Assembly: GCA_030068075.1 (NCBI GenBank)
Contig: CM057839.1
Span: 51,984,960 to 52,048,959, forward strand
Direction of reading: 5' to 3'
Source: Paguma larvata
Lineage: Eukaryota; Chordata; Mammalia; Carnivora; Viverridae
Length of the DNA: 64,000 bases
Shown: positions 24,966-37,760 of the stretch, in pieces
How positions within the stretch are numbered: the stretch's first letter is position 1
Layout: each line of letters begins with the position of its first letter
Translations under genes and position numbers: made by a program
Notes under the pieces: generated by a model
Databases searched by the model: none
The model's input: only the letters and a program-made list of their open reading frames with translations
What the model was told of the DNA's origin: nothing

Positions 24966-26339
24966 TTTGGTGAAGGGTCATCTCAAACACCAACCTCCAA
25001 TCCCACTCGCACCCTTAGGTCTGGAATTGAAGGCTGGTGGGTAGAGGATTTGGTCACCATGTTCCCTAAGCAATAATGCCACTCAACCATCTGCACTCCA
25101 CCTGGATGAGAGGAAACACCTACGCAAATAGTTTTTCTTTTCCTGGAGATTTTTGTCACAGTCTGTGGCTCGTTTTATCAAGTCTAGAAAGCTTTTTTTT
25201 TTTTAATTTTTTTTTTCATGTGCTGTGGCGTCTCAGTCCCTGTAACACAAACCTCTTTGATCATTAGTCTTTCTGGTAGAATTTGATAGGGGTCATATAA
25301 AATTCCTCTCTTCGTCTGCTAATGGCAATTTATGGACACTTACTATGAGCAATATACATTGCAAAAGACCAGAAAACTCCCCCTCTGGCTATGATGCAGC
25401 ACTATAAGGTGACAGTCTGGAAACTAGACTGAGAGTTTAATCAGTGGTATGTGATCTGATTATCGTGGTTGGCTGCCTCATCAATTTTCATTTGGGAGTT
25501 GAAATGGACTCTGAGGCAGATATGGCATTAATTACGAGGGAAATTGGTTGCAATATGCCTTGAGGTAAAACCCTTCTGATGGGAATCTGAGATTGAAAGA
25601 AAGCCAAATTATAAAAGGATGATTTACTGGAAAAGGCAAATGTATGCATTACCATCACCGCTTAGCAAAGAAAAAGGAGTTGATAAACCAGAGAGATTGT
25701 GGAATGACTGAAAAGTGAAAAAAAAAAAATCCCTGGATGTAACTCACTCAAAAAGAGATTTATTCTTATGCAGAATGCATTATATTTCCCCAGATACATA
25801 TGACATTTTCCAAGAGTGCGCTTCAATTAAAAGGCAACGAGCATTAATAACAGTTGGCAGGGTCCCTATTTTCTTCTAGATTGAAATATATTTCAGTAAG
25901 AATTGAATAGGGAGCATCTAGGGATACCAAAGCAAAAATTCATTTTACCAGTTATGGTATCTGCTGTTGTATCAATTTTCCAGTTATAATATCACATTTT
26001 TTTTCCCTGAAGATTTCAAACACCTTCTTGGATAATACCTTCTTTATCCTATCACTGAATCGTAATGAGGTAAAAATACAGAAGCAAAGTGGTAGTTGAA
26101 TAACTATCTCCAACTTATGAGAAAACTAAGACACAATGAGCTCAAATTAATGCAGTTTTAAAACAACATATTGTTTTTCATTAGCAATGTAACAGAGTGA
26201 GTTTTTAAGAAATGTACTGAGAGTTAATACCCCCTCCCTCATCACACCCAGGAAAAGAGGATCAGCATTGTATTTCTAACAATTGGATCATGGTTACCCA
26301 CACCCAAGGGTAACCAGAAGTGAGAAGCCTTTGTGTTAC
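24966..26339. other. Unassigned intergenic DNA
   Basis: No recognised gene or repeat beyond short T (25190-25220) and A (25720-25729) tracts. Confidence 0.5.
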
Positions 26340-26530
26340 AAGCACAATACATGATTAGGGGCAGGGATGAAAACGAGGCTATCTGTATCCAGTTTCTGTC
26401 TCTGCTACTTATTAGCTGGATGACTTTAGCCTTGGCCTTGGTGGCTTAGCTTCTTCATCTGTATGACTGGGAGAGCACAAAAGTGTTTGCTATTATCATG
26501 AAAATTAAGTCAAGTCCCTTCCACAGAGGG
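26340..26530 (+). mobile_element. MIR, diverged
   Basis: 'gtctctgctacttattagctggatgac' and 'ggcttagcttcttcatctgtatgactggg' preserve the MIR core; the ends are lost. Confidence 0.7.
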
Positions 26531-26914
26531 AGGAGTTGCAAGAAATGTTTAAATTGGACCAAGCAGAAGTTTTTGTACTCTAAGAATGTTTAGAGTCCTA
26601 AGATCAAATATAGGGTTAGGGCTTCACACATTTCCCCCAGTAGGGGAGATGAGGTAGTGCCTTGATGTAGACTGAAGGATACCTGGACCCAGCACTCTAT
26701 ATCTTGGTCAGGAGACCAGGGGCTAAAAATCTCATGGGCAAATCTTAGACATGATGCGTGTCCCTAAGTCTGCCTAGAGTTGAGTGCCAAATGACACATT
26801 CATAGCTACGGGCATTTTCACTGTGTATTCTTTTTCTTCATCCAGTTCCTGTAAAATAGGTAAATAAACATTCAATGAATATAGCCACTATGGACTAAAG
26901 ATCTGGCATCTTCC

Positions 26915-26946
<32 letters not shown>

Positions 26947-27489
26947 TTTTAGGTACCTCATAAGTCTGGCATTCTTGAGTAGACAGGACAGGAATCACAA
27001 AAATGACTGAGTTTGAATTTCCCACCAACCAAGTAGGTGGACACTCGTGGCAGATTAAATTTGATTGAGAACAAAAGGGAATGTGGGCCTTATGTCTCAT
27101 TCTATTTTAACTGTAGACTAGAATCAATACCTGCTCTGCCAGCTAGGAACTCATTTGGCAGCGAAACCCTACTGTTGGTGATTTAAAATATGGTGTTTTA
27201 TTCACTCATGTAACAGAAAATTTTGGAGGTAGACCATTCAGGCTGTCACCAGGGTCATCAAGGACAAGTTACTTTCTACCCTGCCCCAGCCTTAGTGTGA
27301 GGCTTTGGTCTATAGATGGTTGGAAGACAGCTGCTGCTCCTATAAGCCTTTTGTTGGCATTCTAGGTAGGAACAAAGAAGAAGGGGCAAGGAAGAAGAGG
27401 AGGTATCTAAATCGGGAAAACAAACACTTCCAAGAAACTGTCACTTCATGTACATACGTATGTATGTATTGACTGGAGATGGGCAACTT
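26531..27489. other. Unassigned intergenic DNA with a GT microsatellite
   Basis: No gene recognised. A simple repeat lies at 26920-26947 and a CATA/TATG run at 27450-27470. Confidence 0.5.
26920..26947 (+). repeat. (TG)n microsatellite
   Basis: Uninterrupted TG run of about 14 units. A candidate length-variable marker. Confidence 0.95.
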
Positions 27490-27740
27490 TATTTTTTCTT
27501 ATTTTTCTAATGGAAGTATAATTGACATATAATATCCTATTCGTTTCAGGTACTCATCAAAGTGATTCTGTATTTTTACACATTTCGAAATGACCCCAGT
27601 GATAAGTCTAGTTACCATCTGTCACCATATAGAGCTATTACAACGTTATACTTTATATTTCATGGGCTGGTGGTACCGGTAGTAGGTAGTACCAGTGCCA
27701 CAAGTACATCCTTTCCATGTGTGATGATGGACCTACAATT
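27490..27740 (-). mobile_element. L1 3' end, antisense
   Basis: 'aatggaagtataattgacatataat', 'gtttcaggtactcatcaaag', 'aagtctagttaccatctgtcacc' is the reverse complement of an L1 3' UTR. The interval 27660-27710 carries a small local inverted repeat around ggtaccggtag. Confidence 0.7.
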
Positions 27741-27774
27741 TACAGCTGGGCATGTTGCCATGCTGAACGAAATT

Positions 27775-28145
27775 AGTTTCTATTAGCAGAGAGTAAAATG
27801 GAGGTTACTAGAGGCTGGTGGATAGAGGAATTGGGAAAATGGTGGCCAAATTGTAGAAACTTGCAGTTAGAAGATGAATAACTTCTGGAGATCTAAGGCA
27901 CAGCACAGCGGTTATAGTTAACAATGCTGTATTATATCCTTGGAAGTTACTCATAGACTAGGTCTTAAGTGTTCTCACCACACACACAAAGGATAATTAT
28001 ATGATGTGATGGAGCTATGAGCTATCGCTATGGCGCTAATCATTATGACGTACAAGTGCATCAGATCAACACACTAGACATATCTTAAACTTATAGTGTT
28101 TTAGGTCAATTATATTTCAATTATAAATTAAATAAATTAGCTTCT
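27775..28145 (+). mobile_element. L1 3' end, sense
   Basis: 'aaaatggaggttactagagg', 'gatctaaggcacagcacag', 'aagtgttctcaccacacac', 'ggtcaattatatttcaatta' follow an L1 3' UTR in sense orientation. It abuts an antisense L1 end, so two different insertions are present. Confidence 0.72.
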
Positions 28146-28740
28146 ATTAATGAGATAGAATGGATAGAAGAGCTGCTAATAATGTCTGCCACATATGTTT
28201 TTTCCAACATCTAAAACCTACCTTTATCTAAGAAAATTTATATCTTGTTTAAAGCAAAACATATATATGCAAAACATGACCGTTCGATTTTGAAATAAAG
28301 GGGACAGTTCTATTTGACTCAAGAGTTTACACAGTAACTCTTTAAATTGTTTTTAAAAGTCAATTGATTTATATATTTTTAAGAATTTAAAAAGTCTTTG
28401 ATCTCAAGGAGTCAGAGATAATTTAAGCTAACCCTTATATTATACAGCTGAGAAACAGACCAAAAGAAATATCATGTAATTTTCTCATGTTTCTACAGCT
28501 AGTTAGTAGGAGAGAAGAAATGAAAACTTTTGCAATAACAGATGCCAAATTTTTAAGATTATCTTACATTTTGGACTTTGAATCTTTAATGGCTAGTTAA
28601 ATATAACATATAATCCTATACATGTTTGTCTGTAATAAATTTTACAAATGTCCTTACAGGACTATGACAAAAATAAATACATAAGTTAAGTATTACTTAT
28701 CACAGCACATGTAGGTAATTTTCATTTAGAAAAGGTACTA
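28146..28740. other. Unassigned AT-rich DNA
   Basis: No gene or clear repeat seen. Confidence 0.5.
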
Positions 28741-28954
28741 GAGTTATAAAAAGAGGAGTCTTTTACATATTAAAATCCTAGCATTGCTACTTACTAACTA
28801 CATGGGCCATAGGCAAGTGGCTTATCTTTCTAAGCTTCAATTTTCAGTTGTAAAAGAAAATCAAACATTTTTATGTGATTTTCTAAAGGAGGTTAAATAA
28901 AGCAGCACACACAAAGCATATGGTGATGTGGCTATCATTTAGGAAGTGCTCAAT
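28741..28954 (+). mobile_element. MIR, interrupted at its 3' end by a SINE
   Basis: 'agcattgctacttactaactac', 'gcaagtggcttatctttctaag' and the 3' piece 'aggaagtgctcaat' that resumes as 'gtgctcaataaatcg' after the SINE. Confidence 0.75.
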
Positions 28955-29168
28955 GGGGGGACACCTGAGTGGATCAGGCTCTTAAGTGTCTGATTCTTGA
29001 TTCCAGCTCACATCATGCTCTCACAGTTTGTGAGATCAAGCCTCACATCAGACTCTGTGCTGACAGCATGGAGACTTCTTGGGAGCCTCTCTATCTCTCT
29101 CTCTCTCTCTCTCTCTGCTCCTTCCCTACTCTTTCTCTCTCTCTCAAAAATAAAATAAACTTTTAAAA
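28955..29168 (+). mobile_element. Felid SINE inserted in MIR
   Basis: Diverged head (ggggacacctgagtggatca) through an expanded CT run to an A-rich tail. The duplication 'aagtgctcaat' (28944-28954 and 29169-29179) is part of the host MIR. Confidence 0.92.
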
Positions 29169-29218
29169 AAGTGCTCAATAAATCGTTCTGACTACTGTCA
29201 TCCTTCTCTTCCTCCTCA

Positions 29219-29261
29219 CTACCACCACCACCACCACCACCACCACCACCACCACCACCAT
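29219..29261 (+). repeat. (ACC)n trinucleotide microsatellite
   Basis: About 14 perfect ACC/CAC units just after the SINE and MIR. Non-coding, probably polymorphic. Confidence 0.95.
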
Positions 29262-30059
29262 ACTCTTCTCAAAGAACACAGACCAGTGTTCTTCATATTT
29301 CATCATGAGATAAAGAGATGGAACCATAAACGTAGACTCAGAAGGAGAGGACTCTAAGAAAGGGACTTCAGAACAACTCCCTCTCTGGAGTAAGCGAGAA
29401 GCCAGGGCAGAGTGCTGGCAACCTATAGTGCCACTGAGGCCAAGGATTCTCCCAGGGAGTCAGCTAGAAGATAGACTCCACCTCTTTAGGGGCCTGATAA
29501 GAGCTAACGAAATAACCATGGAGTCAAGGACTTACTTCTCTTTCACACCAGGATCTAAGTCTGTGATTTCATGGTTCTCTGAGGTAGCTTAGCTGCCAGA
29601 GGCCTGTGAATCCTTTTGGGGAAAGTCACTGCCTATTTGCTCATGGAGTTATATCCTTCTAATCCCAGTGAAACTAGAAGAGAATCTCGCAAAGTAGTTC
29701 TCCATCTTTATTACTGTGATCAGAGACCTGGCAGTAACAAGCTTCCTCTCCAAGCTTCAGCGGAGGGTTAAAGATTTTCTCCAATTTGTTTACTGTTGGT
29801 TTGCTTACTGATGAGAGTAGCGCTGCATTGCCTGGGCCTTGCATTGCCTTTCTACTGGCTGTAAACTCTACAAAGAAGCTCACGATCTGCCTCAACCACT
29901 GAAAGAATAATATATATTATACATAGAAAAATATGCACTTAAGGGAAATCATAGCCAGACATAAGCAGACAGAATAGACTCGCAATATCAGATGGTCACA
30001 AATATTGATGGAGACCTGGTGCAAAATCCAGAAAGATTTTTCACCGAAGACAAATAAAA
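29262..30059. other. Unassigned intergenic DNA
   Basis: No recognised repeat or gene. Confidence 0.5.
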
Positions 30060-32095
30060 ACCTTCTCCTTCTGATAATGGTAGAGTATGTCATTAGAATC
30101 AACCCTTCCACTGAGGACAACTGGAAAAGTTGGAAACATATAACAAATACATACTTGAAGTATTCAGAGAACTCATGAAGCAATGAGGAATTACAGGACT
30201 GGATGTGTGGAAAACAGAAAACCCTACTAAGTGAGACACACCTCTGGAGTTGCTTTCCTTCTAGGGGTATCTGTTACCATTGAAAGGTGCAGCTGAGAAG
30301 AAAACCAGTTTCCGACAGCCTTGTGGAGTAAAGAGAGTCTAGAGTTTAACAAAGAAGGATTTGTATGTTCACAAAAGGAATGTCTAAGAGTAAAGATGAC
30401 TTATGAATACACTGGACCTGACAGGGACTGATGCCCCGTGTTGACCCACCTCAATCCCTGAAATTGAATCAAGGTAGTGTGGGATGGCTAAATCCCCTGG
30501 TCTCGTATCAGAAACTAATGTTGATCGTCTCTGGAGGAAGATAAAATTATTCTGGGCCTTACGTTATTTCTATATTTTTTCATAAGATTAGGACTCTATC
30601 AAATATAATCAGTCATACACAAAGATAATGTGAACAAAATGAAAGGGAAATAATATGTACTATAAACAGATCAATAGGGAATAATAAAATAGTTACCAAA
30701 ATACTTTAAAATAATTATACCTAATGTGTTTAAGAAAATAAAAAATAAGTTTGAGAATTTCAGCAATGAACTGAAATAGTTTTAAAAATGAAAATTCTAG
30801 AGCTTGAAAAATATAACAATGAAATTAACTCGACATAGGTTTAACTGAAGATTACACATTTTGAGAAGGAATTAGCAAATTGGAGGATAAGTCAGAGGGG
30901 GAAAAAAAGAAAGAAGCATGGAGACTATTAATTTTGAATGGTCACAGATAGGCAACGCCCAATTCTCTCAAATTGGACCTATTTGGATTTTCACAGACTA
31001 AGATCTAAATATGAGGAAATAAGCCACCACAAAGAAGAGTAAGCATAAGTAATAAATAGTTCTGTTAGACCCATGCCTGTTTCATAGAATAATTTAAGAA
31101 TAGACAATACATGTGTTAAAAATACTTAAGGAGATATAAACTAAATAAAAACATGAGCTAATAATTACTGTCATTAAAAAGAAAGATTTGAAAAATAGCC
31201 AAATATATCTGCACCCAGAATTATAATCACTAAAATTTAAAAAGCCAATAGCAGCCCAAAGAGTAGATCAGACACAGTGATTAAAGGTAAATAGGGTGCT
31301 TGATACAAAACTGAAAAATTTTTTAGAATGTAGCACATCGAGAAAAAGAGAGAAAGAGAGAAAAAGGGAAGAGAAAAGAGCATCAGCGACATGGAGGATA
31401 GATTGAAAAAATGTCTACAAAAGATATAATTTCAAAAGAAGCAAAAAGAACTGGAAAGAGGCAATAGTTGAAGAAATGATGGATGGGAACTTTCTAGAAC
31501 TAATGAAAGATATGGATCCTTAAATTCAGGAAAGATAACTAGTTCTATACAAGACAGGAAAAAAGATATCTATAGCTAGACTCATCAAAGTGCAGATTAT
31601 TAGAGACAAAGGGAACATTTGAAAAAGTAATCAAACAGAAAATACAAATCATCTACATAAGAACAACAATTGGTCTGACCAGTGAATTCTCGACAGCAAA
31701 ATGGAAATCAGAAGACAATAAGGTAATACAATCAAAGAACCAAGAAAAAAATCCAGCAGCCAAATACTGTACTTAGCTAAGCAAACATTAAAACGAAAAT
31801 AAATCATTTCCAGGACTCCAAAATTGAAAGAGAAAGAGAGAAAAAGAGAAGGGGAGGGAATTTTCCACCAACAAACTCTCAATAAAGGAAATTCTGAAGA
31901 TTATACTTAGGAAGACAAAACATGATCCCAGATGAAAATTCTATTATACAAAACAAATGTTAGCAAAGAATTCTGAAGCATGTGACTGAATTTAAACAAT
32001 AACAAAGTAAAAGAACAAAGAAATGTCTAACATGAGAGATTAAAGAGTAAAATTAAATATTAAACAACAGTGACATTTATGTAGAGAAACATAAG
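30060..32095 (+). mobile_element. HAL1/L1-type LINE, 5' and ORF1-like region
   Basis: A-rich sense-strand text with phrases I associate with HAL1: 'aacccttccactgaggacaac', 'tcagagaactcatgaagcaatgagg', 'cagcaaaatggaaatcagaagac', 'ccaccaacaaactctcaataaagg', 'catgatcccagatgaaaat'. Frames are broken throughout. Left boundary is approximate. Confidence 0.65.
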
Positions 32096-32855
32096 CTTGT
32101 CCATCAATGATTCCCTGTTAGTATTTCATTGGAATTGCATTAAATGTGTAAGTTAACTTTGACAATTATGAGATGGCATTTTCCTCTCCAAGAACATTGT
32201 ATACCTTTTCATTTGTTCAAGTCATCATTTTCATGACTCTTAGGGGTATTAAGAAGTTTTCTTGATATAGACATTGTACATTTATTCTTGAGTTCATTCT
32301 AGGAAATTCATGTTTTCATTGCAATTTTGTTTTATTTATTTATTTTACATTTTAAGGCATGCCACATGTCTGTTGCAACTCACAGATACGATGAAACACT
32401 GGGCATGCGCTCCTTGGTTTTGGAGTCTGGCTCTGCACAGTGTGTTACTGTGATTTTAAATGGGGTCTTCCATCATTATCTAATTGGTGGTTGATCATAT
32501 ATAAGTTAATTGTTTATTTATGTTAATTCTGGGTCATCTCCCTCAATTCATCTTATTGTTTATAGTAGTTTTTCATTTCATCTTTGGTTTCAGAGGTTTA
32601 TAACTCACATCATATGCAAATACTTTACTTCTTCATTTCAAATGTGCATTTCTCTTGCCTGTTTACATCACCTAGTACCTCAGTCTAAACAATGCTAAAT
32701 AACAGCGGTGTTAGTGGACGTTCTTTTCTTATTCATGACTTCAGTGGAAATATTTCTAGAGTGTTTCCACTAGGTATGATCCTATTTTGTTGATGGAGAT
32801 GGGTATTTTTTACAATCATGCTAAAGAGGGATCGACATATGCTTATTTAATTGAA
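32096..32855 (-). mobile_element. Antisense L1 ORF2-region fragment
   Basis: 'tttcattggaattgcattaaatg', 'attcttgagttcattctagg', 'atgcaaatactttacttcttc' are reverse-complement L1 ORF2 phrases. The portion 32340-32500 fits poorly and may be older insertion or decay. Confidence 0.7.
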
Positions 32856-32861
32856 TTTTTA

Positions 32862-33205
32862 AATCAAGATACCATATAACTTCACTGATATATGTAATCT
32901 GAGAAACAACATATGAACACAGGGGAAGGGAAGAAAACATAAGATAAAAACAGAGAGGGAGGCAAACCATAAGAGACTTAAACACAGAGAACAAACTGAG
33001 GGTTGTCAGAGGGGAAGTAGGTGGGCGATGGGTTAAATGGGTGATAGGAATTAAGAAGGGCATTTTTGGGGATGAGCACTGAGTGTCATATGTAATAGAT
33101 GAATCACTGGGTCCTACTCATGAAGCCAAGACTACACCATATGCTAACTAACTTGAATTTAAATAGATAATTAAATAAATAAATAAATAAATAATTAATT
33201 AAATA
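32862..33205 (+). mobile_element. Carnivore L1 3' end nested in antisense L1
   Basis: 'ataagagacttaaacacagagaac', 'gatgggttaaatgggtgatagg', 'gatgagcactgagtgtcat', 'gctaactaacttgaatttaa', and an (AAAT)n tail at about 33165-33203. Short 5'-truncated copy. Confidence 0.87.
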
Positions 33206-33440
33206 AGAATGGACGTCAAATTTTATCACACACCGGTTCGGTTATCTATATTGTTATAGTATTTCACCAATGTATATCTATGTACTTTGATACATTATGA
33301 TGTATATTCTTATGCCAAACCAGCTGCATATCACTCAAATACATTTCACATGGTTATGCTGTATTATCTTCTAAGGCTATTGAATTCTGCTTCATTGTTT
33401 TTTTATCTAGGATAATTGTCTTACTATTGAAATGAAAATT
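33206..33440 (-). mobile_element. Probable continuation of the antisense L1
   Basis: 'tggacgtcaaattttatcac' resumes antisense L1 wording after the nested copy; beyond about 33250 the similarity fades. Confidence 0.4.
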
Positions 33441-35399
33441 TGTGACTTTATTTTTTTGTAAACTTCTTCAGTATTTGGTGACAATATTACACACACTTCA
33501 TAAAAAAAAACATCTTTGGAAGAATTTATTTCCCTATGATCTGTAAAAGTAGAAACTGCAGAGAAATTATCTGCAATGCCAGATAACATCTTTTTCAGTG
33601 AAGGAAGAACTTTCCTTTCCCTTCTTTCTCCTGCTCCCAGCTTCAACCCTAGTGGTGGCAGTGAGCTAAGTGGGGGTAGAGTGAAGGGTGTTCATGAAGA
33701 TAAAGCACAAACCAGTGGAATGTATAGAAACTGATACTGTTCACCTCTCCGAGTCTTAGATTCCCAACTCAAAGTAGCAGTATAAAGCTAGAGGAGAGGA
33801 GAATATCAAATTTCAATTGAAGTTCGGAGTTTTATTATTAAACTGGGCTGCATCCTTAAATGGTTGAACTGAGACTATTCTTGTGACTTGAAGCGATTGA
33901 GGACTTTTTATAATCTAAGAGTTCCTAGAAAATCTCTGGGACTTAAACAAGCACACTGAATTGGTCTGAAAGGGCCACAGGAGGAAACATAAAGTTATTT
34001 TATGATTGTACCCTGTTGAGTTCATCTTTTGCTATCTGACAGTTACACCTGCCTAGAACACTACGAGGAACGATTAAAAACAGTGCAGGCTGTTTAAAGG
34101 AATACAACAACAACAACAAAACAAAAACAAAAAACCAACCTTGGCTTCCTCATGGGCAACACCCAACACAGAGTTCTTTCCTCCACTTCCATTTAAATTT
34201 TAAACCCAACCTAGAAGAGACTCTAGGAAAGATTTTGCCAATATTATATTGTCTTTCTCAAAACAGAGACCCATCGTGACTCACAGGTGTCGAAAGAAAT
34301 GGCTGGTGGAGAGAACATGAGGGCAAAGAGGTGTCAACGTATTACCTTGAAGTGAAGACATCCCTCCCAGAGTGGCTTGCTATAAAAACAACTTGACTGC
34401 TTATTCTATTGCTCTCTGATATTTATAATTACACCTCCTAAGTTACCAAAACCACAAAGAAATAATTCTCTGATCACTTCAATTAACTAAAGAAGAAACC
34501 CTGGGTAATTAAGTATTGACAGGTATTCAGGAAACTTAGCTTTGCATGAGTGCATCCCAAGCTTGTTAAAGATTATGTTCGCTAAACATCTGCAAGAGTT
34601 GGCACAGCTGTTGGGAGACTACTCCTATTCTTTCTTTTTTGCAGTCTTTCAAAATTTTTCTTATTTACTTATTTATTCCCCTGAATGCTCATTCCTCATT
34701 CCCATTGCTCTTCCTCCTTCAATCAGCAACAATTCACTTGAAGTGTACCCACTCATTTTTATGTGTTCTAGCAAAGGATGGACTATTTTATGTGAATGTA
34801 TCTTAAATGTCTACTAGACAGTCCTGATCTAGACCATAATAAACACTAACTTATCATACATCTAGATGGCACATTCATTGCCTGGTTTTCTATGTCAGTT
34901 TTTATTGCTTTCCAGAACTGCAGATAGCGACATGCTCAAATGTAGGCATTTCATGTTTTTGTATTTGTTCCTCCCTGTCTGTATTTCTCTGAAGTATGAA
35001 AGGGGAAGAAAGATACATGAATATTTGGAGACAAAATGTATTTCCATGATGGACAAAATTAATATTACACAGCCCAAGTCAATGCAAAAGGAAAAAATTA
35101 GTTCTCTTTCTCTTTGTATCTCTCTGTCTTCATATATATATTTATGTACATGTAATATATATGTACACGAGAATATGTGTGTAATGAAGAGACTAAACTG
35201 TCTTATTTGCAGTTATTATTTTCAACTAGAAAATCAACAGTTGAATTAGAATTCAGAAAGTCAGTTCCCAAATTAATCTGTATATTCAATGCAATCCTAA
35301 TAAAAATCTCAGACAGTATTACAAATAGAATTTAATATGAATACTCAAATATTCATTTGAGTGGGGGAAAAAGGAGTAGCCAAAAAGTTTTTAAACAAA
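33441..35399. other. Unassigned intergenic DNA
   Basis: Largely free of recognised repeats. Contains an (AAC)n-type run at 34106-34133 and a TA-rich stretch near 35135-35175. The 127-codon plus-strand frame at 34866-35249 is not convincing as a gene (no family, irregular composition). Confidence 0.5.
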
Positions 35400-35745
35400 G
35401 TGCTTGCCACAATAGTACTTGAGAATGTAACTATATTTGGAGGTAGGGTCTTTAAAGAGGTAATTAAGAAGAAGTGATTGGAGTGGGTCATAATCTAATA
35501 TAACTACTGTCCGTTTAAGAAGAGAAAATTAGGATGCAGACATGCATAGAGGAACGATCTTGTGAGTACATAGAGAGAAGGCAGCCATCTACAAGTCAAA
35601 GAGAGAAGCCTCAGAAAAACACATTCCTGTTGACACCTAGATCTTGAACTTCTAACCTGTCAGAACTGTGAGAAAATAAATTTGTTGCTTAAGCCACCCA
35701 GTCTGTGGTACCTTGTTTTGGCAGCTATAGCAAACTCATACAGGC
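35400..35745 (+). mobile_element. MaLR-type solo LTR
   Basis: 'gtaactatatttggaggtagggtctttaaagaggtaatt', 'gaacttctaacctgtcagaactgtgagaaaataaatttgttg', 'aagccacccagtctgtggtacc' and 'cagctatagcaaactcatacag' match the 3' two thirds of an ERVL-MaLR LTR. Subfamily uncertain. Confidence 0.75.
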
Positions 35746-35766
35746 TGTTGAATTTCATTTACTGCA

Positions 35767-35985
35767 CAGATCAGCAACCTTTTGCCAAGGGCCAGATAGT
35801 AAATCATTTTGGCTTCGCGTTCCATAGATTTCCAATTGCCATGACTTAACTCTGCCATTGTGGTGTGAAAGCAGCCATAAGCTAGATGTAAATAAGTGGA
35901 AGGCACTCGTTCCAGTAGAACTTTACCTATGAAAACATGCAGACAGCTGGATTTGACCAAGGGGCCATAGTTGCTAACTTCCGAT
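35767..35985 (-). mobile_element. hAT-Charlie element, MER20-type, inverse orientation to the copy at 17886
   Basis: 'atcagcaaccttttgccaagggccagatagtaaatc', 'aactctgccattgtggtgtgaaagcagccata', 'ggggccatagttgctaactt' cover the element in the reverse direction. Moderately diverged. Confidence 0.8.
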
Positions 35986-36389
35986 TTACAGTGGCCAGGT
36001 TCAATTTCATTCAGGGATGGCAGCAGCAGTGCCAATGGTGCAATGGTCAAAGCCACATTCATCACTGCATCTGTCTGCAGTGTTGACGGTGGCTATGGTA
36101 CCATCTTGATGAAATCTCTCCTGCTGCCCAGCCCATCGAGTTTCTTTGGTTTTCATTCATTTTTGAAGCCTACTACTTCAGCCTCTAGTCAGTACTGACC
36201 CTACACTTCCTTAGTGGAAGAAAATGTCTGGACTTTTGCTGCTTCCAGCTGAGAATACAGATTGATACAGAGGCCAGTTTATAAGCAATTACCAAATTTA
36301 AAAAAGAAAAAAATGTCCTTTGATCCATCAACGGAAACATCTTGAAATAACTTCATATATATGCAAAGAATATGTATAAGAATGTTGAT

Positions 36390-37410
36390 CTCAGCCTTTT
36401 GATAAGGTCGGTGCGACCCAGGATTTCATTCTTGCCCCACATCTCTATCTTCTCTTCCTCCCTCGGTGATCTGACTTGGGTACCTAGCTTTAGACATCAT
36501 CTGTATGTTGACAACCCCTAAATTTATGATCAGTCTGGACATCTGTGAATTCCAGAACCCTATCTGCAACTCTCCATGTACTATATCCTTGTGGACCTTT
36601 AACAGATTTTCCACATTTAATATATCCATTGGTCAAGTAAAGAACAATGGAGTCACCCTTGATTCTTTAATGCTCACATGCTACGTCTGATCCCGTCGGC
36701 TCTACTTTCAAAACGTTCCCAGAATTCAACCACTTCATCACTGCCAGCATTGTCCAAGCCATCATTTTCTCATACCTAGATAATGGTGAGAACCCCTGTG
36801 TAGACGCCTTTATCTTCCTCAGTCTATACTCAATAGTTTGATGCTGTTAAGATGTGAAATTCTGTCCCTTCTCTGCTCAAAATTTCAGTAAGTTTCCAAC
36901 TCACCCGAAGTTAGAGCCAAAATCTGTACCAGAAGACCTAGAAGAACTATGTAATCTGACACCTATTCCTCTTTAACGTGGTCTCTTACCACTACTCCCC
37001 AGTTCACTCCACTCCAGCCACACTGGCCTCCTTGCTGTTTCTCAAAGCCTTTGTTCATCCTGTTCCCTCTGCCTTGAATGTTCTTCCCCCAGACAGTGAC
37101 AAGACTGGAGCTCCTGCTGCCTTTAGGTCTTTGCTCAAACATTATCTTCTCAAAAAGGCCTTAACTGAACACTATCTAAAATTCCAACTCTCTACCCACA
37201 ACGGTTCATATCTCTCCTCACTGCTCCATTTTTTCTTTCTTCATTATATTACATATATTTCCCTATTTATCTTGTCTATCTTTTCCAGTAGACTCCACAA
37301 GGGCAGGAATTTTTGTTTAGTTTGTTCACTATTGAATCCCTAGGGTCTAACCTAATGTGTGGTAGGTCATGGGCACTCAAAAAATATTTGTTCAATGAAT
37401 AAATGAATGA
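36390..37410 (+). mobile_element. L2 LINE, long 3' portion
   Basis: About 1 kb of L2: 'tagctttagacatcatctgtatgttgac', 'ttccaactcacccgaagttag', 'cttgaatgttcttcccccag', 'ctccacaagggcaggaatt', and the end 'gggcactcaaaaaatatttgttcaatgaat'. Reading frames are broken. Confidence 0.88.
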
Positions 37411-37489
37411 ATTGAAAAAAATGGAAACATAGTAGGTGTCAATTCATGGTGATTATTTAAATAAATTATGGTAGATCCATAAAAGGGCA

Positions 37490-37760
37490 GGATAGAATAA
37501 AAATTTTGAAATCAAATTACTTCAAATAAAGTTCTATCTCTGATACTTGCTAACTTTATGGTCTTGGGAAACCTACCTGGTCTCCTATTTTCCTCATCTC
37601 CAAAATGAAGATAATAAAAATATCCACTCCTTAGGACTGACATAAATATAAATGAGATTTTTGTATCAAATACTTAGCACAGATGCCGACTTAAAACAAA
37701 TACCTAAATAGTGTCAACTGTCACTATTACAATGGGATACTATACAACTGTTAAAAGCAC
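37490..37760 (+). mobile_element. MIR
   Basis: 'tatctctgatacttgctaac', 'ttttcctcatctccaaaatgaagataataaaaat', 'caaatacttagcacagatgcc' keep the MIR order. Confidence 0.75.

Noticed and set aside
29219..29261. Tandem ACC units as a CRISPR-like or coding repeat array
   Set aside because: A simple trinucleotide microsatellite with no spacers or reading-frame context. CRISPR arrays are not expected in mammalian DNA and none were seen.
34866..35249. 127-codon plus-strand open frame
   Set aside because: No homology recognised, irregular composition (runs of Ser/Leu/Ile/Tyr from CT- and TA-rich DNA), and no supporting splice or promoter signals.
36388..36420. 'ctcagccttttgataaggtc' resembling the start of U2 snRNA
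   Set aside because: Only about 20 nt are vaguely similar, several positions disagree, there is no flanking duplication, and the text continues directly into L2.
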